Assembly: GCF_023273895.1 (NCBI RefSeq)
Contig: NZ_CP096883.1
Span: 4,526,001 to 4,590,000 of the forward strand
Direction: 5' to 3'
DNA from: Sphingobacterium sp. PCS056
GTDB lineage: Bacteria; Bacteroidota; Bacteroidia; Sphingobacteriales; Sphingobacteriaceae
DNA length: 64,000 nt
Positions 55,308 through 62,691 of the stretch are shown in pieces. Positions within the stretch are counted from its first letter, which is position 1. Each line of letters opens with the position of its first letter. The notes beneath the pieces are model-generated. The model was not told where the DNA came from. It was given only the letters and a program-made list of their open reading frames with translations, and searched no databases. Position numbers and translations under genes: made by a program.

Positions 55308-56672
55308 ATGTGGTATAATAACATTTTAGAAACAATAGGCAACACCCCTCTTGTTAAACTAAACAAAATAACCAAAGATCTCAAAGGAACTATTCTAGCC
55401 AAGATCGAGACCACCAACCCAGGCAACTCGATCAAAGATAGGATGGCACTCAAAATGATTGAAGATGCAGAGCAGGCGGGTTTATTGAAACCAGGAGGAA
55501 CAATCATTGAAGGAACTTCAGGAAACACGGGTATGGGATTGGCCATGGCAGCAGTTGTCAAAGGCTATAAATGTATTTTTACCACTACAGATAAACAATC
55601 GAAAGAGAAGGTCGATGCTTTACGCGCTTTTGGTGCCGAAGTGATCGTATGTCCTACAAATGTCGATCCCGAAGACCCACGGTCCTATTATTCGGTATCA
55701 AGCCGCTTAGAACGCGAAGTCCCTAATAGCTGGAAAGCTAATCAATACGATAATCCTTCTAATGCACAAGCACATTACGAACAAACTGGTCCCGAAATAT
55801 GGGAACAGACAGAAGGAAAAATCACTCATTTGGTTGTTGGTGTCGGTACTGGCGGCACTATTTCAGGTGCAGCTCGATACCTAAAAGAACAAAACCCAAA
55901 TATTAAAATATGGGGCATTGACACCTATGGTTCTGTATTCAAAAAATATAAAGAAACAGGTATTTTCGATAAAAATGAAATATACCCCTATATAACGGAA
56001 GGTATAGGTGAAGATTTTCTCCCAGAAAATGTTGATTTTAGTGTAATAGATCTTTTTGAAAAAGTTACCGATAAAGACGCGGCATTGATGACAAGAGAAT
56101 TAGCGCGTAAGGAAGGTATCTTTGCCGGTAATTCTGCAGGATCAGCATTAGCAGGACTTATTCAACTAAAAGACAGTTTAAAAGAAGACGATCTCGTTGT
56201 CGTCATCTTTCACGATCACGGATCTCGATATATGGGCAAAATGTATAATGAAGATTGGTTGAGAGAACGTGGATTCTTAGAAGACGAGAAACTAAATGCA
56301 AAAAGTATCTTAAAAAGAAGAGGCGAACAGGCCATTGTTACTGCAGATGTACAACAAACCGTATTCGAAGCATTTAATTTCATGAAAACGCTCAATATTT
56401 CTCAGATCCCTGTCACGCAACAAGGTATGGTTGTTGGTAAAATAACAGAGTCGGATATTTTAAGTGCATTATTGGAAAATCCTGCTCTCAAATCATCTTC
56501 CGTGCAAGATGTTATGACAAAACCGTTTCCATTTGTTGACTTAAAAACATCGATTGATAAAATATCAGCACTGATCAATAAGGATACACAAGCTGTATTA
56601 GTAGAGGATGAGTTTGGCAAAATCAATATCATCACGCAATATGATATTATCAATGCAATATCGGAAGCGTAA
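55308..56672 (+). CDS. Cystathionine beta-synthase (PLP domain plus CBS pair)
   Basis: Condenses homocysteine with serine (transsulfuration), or makes cysteine in some homologues. The 454-residue protein has the PLP-binding Lys in NPGNSIKDRMALKM (Lys43), the phosphate loop GTSGNTG near residue 70, VGTGGTISGAARYL near 185 and GNSAGSA later, followed by a C-terminal CBS pair (about residues 335-454) with ILKRRGEQAIVTADVQQT and DVMTKPFPFVDLKTSI. The CBS pair separates it from plain cysteine synthases. A terminator follows at 56689-56726. Confidence 0.93.
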   Translation: MWYNNILETIGNTPLVKLNKITKDLKGTILAKIETTNPGNSIKDRMALKMIEDAEQAGLLKPGGTIIEGTSGNTGMGLAMAAVVKGYKCIFTTTDKQSKEKVDALRAFGAEVIVCPTNVDPEDPRSYYSVSSRLEREVPNSWKANQYDNPSNAQAHYEQTGPEIWEQTEGKITHLVVGVGTGGTISGAARYLKEQNPNIKIWGIDTYGSVFKKYKETGIFDKNEIYPYITEGIGEDFLPENVDFSVIDLFEKVTDKDAALMTRELARKEGIFAGNSAGSALAGLIQLKDSLKEDDLVVVIFHDHGSRYMGKMYNEDWLRERGFLEDEKLNAKSILKRRGEQAIVTADVQQTVFEAFNFMKTLNISQIPVTQQGMVVGKITESDILSALLENPALKSSSVQDVMTKPFPFVDLKTSIDKISALINKDTQAVLVEDEFGKINIITQYDIINAISEA

Positions 56673-56688
56673 TTAAATAAAACTGCAT

Positions 56689-56726
56689 AAAAATAGCCTT
56701 ATTGTTTTATCAATAAGGCTATTTTT
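56689..56726. terminator. Bidirectional terminator between the CBS and J-domain genes
   Basis: AAAAATAGCCTTATTG pairs with CAATAAGGCTATTTTT around a 6-nt loop between two convergent stops. Confidence 0.85.
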
Positions 56727-56742
56727 ATGATAAGCAATTAAA

Positions 56743-57186
56743 TTATGCTCCCATTGCATTCGCACTTTTGCGGAATGTGTATGAGTTGAAAATTTGTCTT
56801 CTACCAAATCTTGGACGAGACTCAGCATTAAGAAACTTTGTGTACACAGTTTTTGGAACACCAAAATACTCATATGTACTTTTATCCTGAAATGTAACTC
56901 TTAACGTCTGACCTTTAAATTCAAAATCCTCAATAAAAAAGTTATTGATCGTATTGTTATACTCTTCTAAATTGGCTTCGTGTGTTTCAGGAGCAATACT
57001 AACTAAGAAGTGGTAAGCCTCAATAATTTCTGTACTCTTTAACTCAGCCTCCTCTTTTTGCACTTCATCTTGAAATTTATCCGGATGCCAAGCTTTGATT
57101 AAGTCACGATATATCTTTTTTAACGTTGCTAAATCTTCATTTTTTGTAATACCAAAAATCTTTTTGGATTCACCTATTCTTTTCAT
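56743..57186 (-). CDS. J-domain protein fused to a KTSC domain
   Basis: A 147-residue cytoplasmic protein. The N-terminal J-domain (about 9-65) has the HPD motif at residues 34-36 (AWHPDKF), so it should stimulate a DnaK. The C-terminal KTSC-like domain (about 88-140) shows VTFQDKSTYEYFGVPKTVYTKFLNAESR, and GRRQIFNSYTF. The combination suggests recruitment of Hsp70 to a KTSC-specific target, possibly nucleic acid, but this is inference. A -7 box lies about 50 nt upstream. Confidence 0.85.
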   Translation of the reverse strand: MKRIGESKKIFGITKNEDLATLKKIYRDLIKAWHPDKFQDEVQKEEAELKSTEIIEAYHFLVSIAPETHEANLEEYNNTINNFFIEDFEFKGQTLRVTFQDKSTYEYFGVPKTVYTKFLNAESRPRFGRRQIFNSYTFRKSANAMGA

Positions 57187-57236
57187 AATATTTATTTTTC
57201 CCTATTCCAACCAAACCATATTGATTTTAGGATTTG

Positions 57237-57244
57237 CAAAAATA
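57237..57244 (-). promoter_or_regulatory. -7 box of the J-domain/KTSC gene
   Basis: On the minus strand the sequence is TATTTTTG, a full TAnnTTTG match, giving a leader of about 45 nt. No perfect -33 TTTG seen. Confidence 0.45.
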
Positions 57245-57373
57245 CGTCAATTATATTTTAGAATGAACAATTGCATGTTAATTTTTTGTAATTTCATCTA
57301 TTACATCAATTTAATTGATCAGTACTGCCTATAAATAAAGATCATCCCCGCTCCTATAGTACCTTGACAAGCT

Positions 57374-58621
57374 TTAATGTGTCACAAAAAGATTTCCATT
57401 GTGCATAAATGCGTGTACAGCAGACATCCTAGACACTGCTTCAGCAGAGCAGGTCGCATTTACAAAGACAAGCTGGGCATCATCATGGATACGTGGCCAT
57501 TGTTGTTTTCCTTCATCATCCAACGGTAATATCTGCTGGGTAGCAAACTGCAACGTCCTAGAAAGCTGAAATTCTGTCACATAGCCATACAATTGGGCTA
57601 TAAGATTTGCTTTCTGTAACATATTTCCAGTACCAAATGTACTCCAGTAATCTTGTACATTGTCATTTCCGATTAACACATCAACACCACATTTTCTTAA
57701 TGCAGGAATAGGCATGGGCCTTCCTTTAAAAGGTACAGAAGAAGCAATACCAACTTGCGCAAAAGCCAATTTTTCTGCGATCTCTTCTACTTCATTTGCA
57801 TCCAGATGAGCTAATGCGAAAGCATGGCTAATAAATGTTTTTCCTTGCAATTGTGGATTTTCAATAGCTTTATCAATAAGGTATTGTATCGCTTGTATTC
57901 CTGAGGGACCTGCTTCGTGCAAATGGATATCAATTCCTTTATTATGATCTAAAGCCAATTGGACCATAAATTCTAATGGTTTTTCGACACTTCCATCAAT
58001 ACTGTAGGGATCCAATCCTCCAATAAAATCAACCTGATCATACTTTGCCACTTCTTTCATCAAAGGAACCGAATCTGTATAATACAAACCATGCTGCGGA
58101 AAAGCAACAAGCTCTGCTTCAAATGATTCTTGTTTATGTTCCAATGCCCTCAAAAGATGTTCAAAAGACTGAAGTCCAGATGTAGGATCTACATTGAAAT
58201 GAGTCCTCGCATAGGTTGTTCCATAGCCTTGCAGCAAACCAATCAGTTGCTCTGCACGTAGTGTCGAAGTTTTCAATAATTCGGGGATGATCTGCTGCTC
58301 ATACGCAATCATATCAGCAACCGTTTTTCTTTTCGGAGATAGGGCTTGCCAAGGTAGGCCAAATAAGGTTTTGTCGATATGAACATGCATATCTTTGAAC
58401 GCTGGCAACATCAGCTTTCCATCCATATCAATAGCGTCCTCATTCGGATCGTGGGCTCTAATCGCGTTTATTTTTCCATTAGCAATTTCAATACAAAATA
58501 AATCAGTAAGGGTACCCATAACTTCTTCATTTTCATATTCGAATCCAGTCTCTAAACGAACATTTTTGAGTGTATAATGCCCTTTGGCAAGTAATTGATG
58601 AGATGATAGCATATGATCCAT
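57374..58621 (-). CDS. Cytoplasmic amidohydrolase, cytosine-deaminase-like
   Basis: A 415-residue metal-dependent hydrolase of the amidohydrolase superfamily, without a signal peptide. Metal ligands appear in FKDMHVHIDKT (HxH, about residues 79-89), IDIHLHEAG (His and catalytic Glu) , FISHAFAL and the Asp in LIGNDNVQDYWS. This arrangement matches cytosine deaminase and related imidohydrolases; the substrate may be a pyrimidine, purine or ureide. A close paralogue with an export signal lies at 59662-60993. A -7 box (58632-58639) is only 10 nt ahead of the ATG. Confidence 0.88.
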   Translation of the reverse strand: MDHMLSSHQLLAKGHYTLKNVRLETGFEYENEEVMGTLTDLFCIEIANGKINAIRAHDPNEDAIDMDGKLMLPAFKDMHVHIDKTLFGLPWQALSPKRKTVADMIAYEQQIIPELLKTSTLRAEQLIGLLQGYGTTYARTHFNVDPTSGLQSFEHLLRALEHKQESFEAELVAFPQHGLYYTDSVPLMKEVAKYDQVDFIGGLDPYSIDGSVEKPLEFMVQLALDHNKGIDIHLHEAGPSGIQAIQYLIDKAIENPQLQGKTFISHAFALAHLDANEVEEIAEKLAFAQVGIASSVPFKGRPMPIPALRKCGVDVLIGNDNVQDYWSTFGTGNMLQKANLIAQLYGYVTEFQLSRTLQFATQQILPLDDEGKQQWPRIHDDAQLVFVNATCSAEAVSRMSAVHAFMHNGNLFVTH

Positions 58622-58631
58622 GATTATATAA

Positions 58632-58639
58632 CAAATATA
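58632..58639 (-). promoter_or_regulatory. -7 box of the cytoplasmic amidohydrolase gene
   Basis: On the minus strand the sequence is TATATTTG, a full TAnnTTTG match, predicting a very short leader (about 4 nt) for the ATG at 58621. So this gene can be transcribed apart from the AraC gene. Confidence 0.45.
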
Positions 58640-58691
58640 AAAATCATGTATTGGACCACCTATGTACAGATCATGCTACCTGTTGTTCAAA

Positions 58692-59543
58692 TTATCCTTG
58701 TTCTTTAAATTGAGAAGGAGTCATACCGGTCTGATTTTTAAAAAACTTAGAAAAACTAGCATGATCATAAAAACCTAATTCGTAAACAATATCTTTCACA
58801 CTTCGATCAGAAACCTTAAGTAAGCGCTTTGCCTCCAACAAGATACGATCATGTATCAACGTTGAAGCTGCTATATTAAATCCTTTTTTACAGACTATGT
58901 TGAGATAATTAGCCGAGATATGAAGCTTTTCAGCATAAAAAGAAACAGACCGATCTGATTTAAAGTGCAGGTCGATAAGCTGTACAAATTTTGAAATAAT
59001 AGGATTTGAATGGTATTTTTCAAAATCATTGAACGTGAGCTCAAAAGTTTTACGCAGCAATAGGCCTATTAATTTACTCCGTGTCTGAATAATTTCCCAA
59101 AGAACAGTGTTATCTTTCAATTCCTGTGCAATCGCAAGAAATTCATATCGTAATGCCTTGTACAATGAATCTGAAATCTGAAAAACAGGATGTTGTTGAT
59201 AATATAAAGAAGAAAAACGAAGATCTGGCAAAAAGAGCTCGAACCATTCGCGATTGATCATCAATTGATAGCAAACAGTCCCCTCTTGAAATTGCCATTG
59301 ATGCACTTGACCAGGAAAAAGTAAATGTACCTGTTGCTGTTCAACTGTATAACTTTTAAAGTCAATGGTATGCGATCCACTCCCTTGCTCAAATAACAAA
59401 ATAATGAAGAAATCATGTTTATGAGGTTCTAAGATCTGACGTGAGCCACGTAGCTCATGAAATAGTAAATTACTAAGCTCCGAAGGTGCTTCAGTAAACT
59501 CTTGAATATTCAAAACAGGAAAATAATCGCGTTGGTTATCCAT
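58692..59543 (-). CDS. AraC-family transcriptional regulator
   Basis: A 283-residue regulator. The N-terminal cupin-like sensor (about 25-130) includes LEPHKHDFFIILLFEQGSGSHTIDFK; the C-terminal AraC DNA-binding domain (about 185-283) has SVSFYAEKLHISANYLNIVCKKGF and DIVYELGFYDHASFSKFFKNQTGMTPSQFKEQ, both HTH units. It sits between two paralogous amidohydrolase genes, all on the same strand, and probably controls them in response to a substrate. Start at ATG 59543; the region upstream contains a -7 box only 6 nt away. Confidence 0.92.
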   Translation of the reverse strand: MDNQRDYFPVLNIQEFTEAPSELSNLLFHELRGSRQILEPHKHDFFIILLFEQGSGSHTIDFKSYTVEQQQVHLLFPGQVHQWQFQEGTVCYQLMINREWFELFLPDLRFSSLYYQQHPVFQISDSLYKALRYEFLAIAQELKDNTVLWEIIQTRSKLIGLLLRKTFELTFNDFEKYHSNPIISKFVQLIDLHFKSDRSVSFYAEKLHISANYLNIVCKKGFNIAASTLIHDRILLEAKRLLKVSDRSVKDIVYELGFYDHASFSKFFKNQTGMTPSQFKEQG

Positions 59544-59549
59544 TCTCCT

Positions 59550-59557
59550 CAAATTTA
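59550..59557 (-). promoter_or_regulatory. -7 box close to the AraC start codon
   Basis: On the minus strand the sequence is TAAATTTG, a full TAnnTTTG match, ending 6 nt before the ATG at 59543, so a leaderless or nearly leaderless transcript is predicted. Confidence 0.4.
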
Positions 59558-59661
59558 GCAATTCAATTTACTAAATATGGTGGAGAATGAATTAAAGTTC
59601 ATTGTATTTTTATTGGAAAAATTAAAATATGAAAATAGCAATATAACCTAATTTGTTACGC

Positions 59662-60993
59662 TTAGTAAACCAATTCTCCATTATGAACAAGAGAGCGGAT
59701 ATCTGAAATACGCGAAACGGCTTCAGCAGAACAACTTGCGTTAACCAGTACAAAGTCAGCTTTATCCCCTATTTTAGGCCATTGCTGTATTCCTTTATCA
59801 TCTAAAGGAAGTAGCCCTGCAGTAGCCAATTTTAAACTTCTTGATAACAAAAACTCAGAAGAATAACCATAAAGCTGAGCCATCAAATTCGCTTTCTGTA
59901 AAACACTTCCTGTTCCAAAAGTATTCCAGTGATCCACAATACTGTCATTACCAGTCATAACGGTCACGTTATACTTGTATAAAGTCGGAATCGGCATAAT
60001 TAAACCTCCAAATGGGATTGTTGACACGATACCGATTTGTGCAGCCCCTAATTTTTCCGCAACTTCTTCTTGCTTTATTTTATCGATCTTTCCCAGTACA
60101 AAACAATGGCTTAAAAATGTTTTACCTTTTAAAACCGGATTTTCATTGACCTTATCGATTAAGTATTCCACCGTTTTCAATCCCGACTCTCCGGACTCAT
60201 GTAAGTGAATATCTATTCCTTTATGATGATCCAGGGCAAGTTGAACAGTAAAATCCATTGTTTTTTCAATCTGCCCATCAATGGAAAACGGATCCACACC
60301 ACCTATAAAGTCGATATCCATTTGAGCCGCTTCCTTTAAGTAAGGAACACTATTTGTATAGTATACGCCATGTTGTGGAAAAGCAACCAATTCTGCTCCA
60401 AAGCCTTTACGCTTATTTTCAAGAGCGATCTGCAGATTTTTAAGTGATTGCAATTTAGATGTCGGCTCGATATTGACATGACTACGTGCAAATGCCGTAC
60501 CTTTTGACTGCAAAAGTTCAATCAGTTTTTCTGCTTTAAAAGTTGAATTTTTCAATAAGTCTGGGAGCATCTTTTGTTCCAAAGCAATCATTCCTTTCAC
60601 TCCACCTGCCCCACGTCTGATCGCTTGCCACTTATCTCCATAAAAAGTTTTGTCTAAGTGAATATGCATATCTTTAAAAGAGGGCAACATCAACAATCCC
60701 TGAGCATCGATAGCATCTGCATGAGGTTGGTTAGCACTTACTTTTACAATTTTCCCATGTTCAACTTCAACATAAAATAAATCTGTCGTCGTAGCAATCA
60801 CATCAGCCTCATCAAATTTAAAACCTGTCTCCAAACGAATATTTTTGAATTGTAGTTTTGAACTTACGTTATTGGGTTGATTAGCATACATAGGATCAGC
60901 GATTAAAGTGCCCATCGGTAAAGATGCGCCAGCAACAGCTATAGCAGCACTTTGAATGAATTTTTTACGGGATAAATTGCTCAAATTATTCAC
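59662..60993 (-). CDS. Exported amidohydrolase, cytosine-deaminase-like paralogue
   Basis: A 443-residue amidohydrolase closely similar over its length to the one at 57374-58621, but with an N-terminal export signal. The signal contains SRKKFIQSAAIAVAGASLP, a Tat-like pattern (S-R-K-K-F-I instead of S-R-R-x-F-L), so a folded, metal-loaded enzyme may be exported to the periplasm. Catalytic blocks are conserved: FKDMHIHLDKT, IDIHLHESG, FLSHCFVL and TGNDSIVDHWN. The start is a GTG at 60993. First of the three genes at this locus. Confidence 0.87.
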   Translation of the reverse strand: MNNLSNLSRKKFIQSAAIAVAGASLPMGTLIADPMYANQPNNVSSKLQFKNIRLETGFKFDEADVIATTTDLFYVEVEHGKIVKVSANQPHADAIDAQGLLMLPSFKDMHIHLDKTFYGDKWQAIRRGAGGVKGMIALEQKMLPDLLKNSTFKAEKLIELLQSKGTAFARSHVNIEPTSKLQSLKNLQIALENKRKGFGAELVAFPQHGVYYTNSVPYLKEAAQMDIDFIGGVDPFSIDGQIEKTMDFTVQLALDHHKGIDIHLHESGESGLKTVEYLIDKVNENPVLKGKTFLSHCFVLGKIDKIKQEEVAEKLGAAQIGIVSTIPFGGLIMPIPTLYKYNVTVMTGNDSIVDHWNTFGTGSVLQKANLMAQLYGYSSEFLLSRSLKLATAGLLPLDDKGIQQWPKIGDKADFVLVNASCSAEAVSRISDIRSLVHNGELVY

Positions 60994-61068
60994 GTTCTTT
61001 TTTTGTTATAAAATTACAAGTAAACTTGATCAAAATAAGGGTACATTTTATAACAATGCTTGTGCGAT

Positions 61069-61623
61069 TTATTCCAATTGATCTCGCAAGATCTCCATCG
61101 TGAAGTAACCATTGGTTATCTCATCTTCATATGAAATAGCAGCAGGACATTGCTCAATCCTGACATAGTATTGCTCCTTAAAGAAGGACGGCAACAGCTC
61201 CTCGATTTCATACACATCATCGACATCGATCCCATATTTATCATCAATATGTGGAGATAGATGATGCTTAAAAAAAACCGTCTTTTTCGCCAAATCTTTA
61301 GCTTCCTCTAACGCTCGAGCGACGACGAGCTCTTTATAATGGTACTCTTCCATATCATTGGGCTTGTACCCCCCTAGATTGACAAAATATAATTTCAACT
61401 CTTTATTATCTACAGGTTCAGTCGAGATGGAAATTTGATAGTTCCCAACTTTCGTCACTCTCCGCCAAGAATCAACATGAATATCATCTTTAGCCTCTGG
61501 CCAATAATTTTCAATCGATGGAACTAATTCACCCAATTGTTTTGCGATACCAAAGTAAATATCATGCTGTTCAATATGTCTGTCTGATGGTTTACATCCC
61601 AGTAGTAACATAAAAAGATTCAT
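61069..61623 (-). CDS. DUF1543 family protein
   Basis: A 184-residue acidic cytoplasmic protein beginning MNLFMLLLGCKPSDRHIEQHDIYFGIAKQL, the signature of DUF1543, followed by HVDSWRRVTKVGNYQI and FVNLGGYKPNDMEEYHYKELVVA, which repeat the family's conserved blocks. The family function is unknown. It is a single gene, divergent from the beta-lactamase-like gene, with a 62-nt spacer. Confidence 0.88.
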   Translation of the reverse strand: MNLFMLLLGCKPSDRHIEQHDIYFGIAKQLGELVPSIENYWPEAKDDIHVDSWRRVTKVGNYQISISTEPVDNKELKLYFVNLGGYKPNDMEEYHYKELVVARALEEAKDLAKKTVFFKHHLSPHIDDKYGIDVDDVYEIEELLPSFFKEQYYVRIEQCPAAISYEDEITNGYFTMEILRDQLE

Positions 61624-61685
61624 ATTTTTTCTCGATTAATTATAGTTTAATTATCATTACTTTTATAAGATACAACTTAAATCTA

Positions 61686-62579
61686 ATGAGAACAAAATTT
61701 TTATTAATCCTATTATCAACGATATGCTTAGTTCCATATACGCTATTTGCTCAAAAAATTGACATAAAACTAGAACGGAAATTAAGGGTACTCACGCAAA
61801 ACTTTCAAGGAGATATTGGTATCTATGTAAAAAACCTAAAAACGCAAAAATCAGTTTTGATACAAGCAGATTCTATCTTTCCAACAGCCAGTATTGTCAA
61901 AGTTCCGATACTTGTTGGGGTTTTTGACAAAATAGAAAAGGGAGAATTAAATCTCGATCAAAAATTCACTTATCGTTCATCTCAGCAATATGGCGGTTCT
62001 GGCTTAATGCAATTCTTCAAAGATAGCACCGAAACAGATCTATCTACCCTAGTTGGATTGATGATAAGCTATAGTGACAATGTTACCTCTATCTGGAATC
62101 AACAACTTGCAGGCGGAGGTTTAGTCATTAATGAACTGATGGATAAATTAGGGTTAGTCAATACTAAAGTTAATTCCCGTACAGCTGGACGTGACGACAT
62201 TTGGAAAAAATACGGTTGGGGACAAACCACTCCAAGAGAAATGGCAACTTTACTTGAGATGATCTATCAAGGCAAAGTTGTCAGTTTGAAATCTTCAGAT
62301 CAGATGTATCGCTATTTGGGCAATATTTTTTACAACGAACGCTCGCTATCACAAATACCGCCATATGTTAAAACTGTCTCAAAAACAGGATCTGTCGATG
62401 AAGCTCGAGGCGAAGTTGTCCTGGTAAATGCACCTAGCGGTGATTATGTTTTCTGTGTACTGACCAATAATATTAAGGATCAAAGTTGGACCAAGCATAA
62501 TGAAGCAGAAGAATTGACTAGAAAAATATCTCATTTATTATGGAACTACTTTGAACCAAAACGACCATATACACCATAA
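61686..62579 (+). CDS. Class A beta-lactamase-like serine hydrolase, exported
   Basis: A 297-residue exported protein (signal peptide to LFAQ). Family motifs: the SxxK pair in PTASIVKVPILVG (Ser and Lys near residues 76-79), SDN in ISYSDNVTSIW and KTG in VSKTGSVDEARGEV. The omega loop of true penicillinases, with Glu166 in ExxLN, is not seen: the region reads VNSRTAGRDDIWKKYGWGQTTPREM. So it may be a low-activity enzyme, a PBP-like peptidase or another hydrolase rather than an efficient beta-lactamase. No regulator gene nearby. Confidence 0.85.
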   Translation: MRTKFLLILLSTICLVPYTLFAQKIDIKLERKLRVLTQNFQGDIGIYVKNLKTQKSVLIQADSIFPTASIVKVPILVGVFDKIEKGELNLDQKFTYRSSQQYGGSGLMQFFKDSTETDLSTLVGLMISYSDNVTSIWNQQLAGGGLVINELMDKLGLVNTKVNSRTAGRDDIWKKYGWGQTTPREMATLLEMIYQGKVVSLKSSDQMYRYLGNIFYNERSLSQIPPYVKTVSKTGSVDEARGEVVLVNAPSGDYVFCVLTNNIKDQSWTKHNEAEELTRKISHLLWNYFEPKRPYTP

Positions 62580-62691
62580 AAGAATACCCAATCACCTTTG
62601 GTCAAACTGAACAAAATAACTATTATATCATCTTGCTGTCGTTATTTTCATTTTTCTGCGCATGTTAAAAATATTCTATTAAATTTACTTT

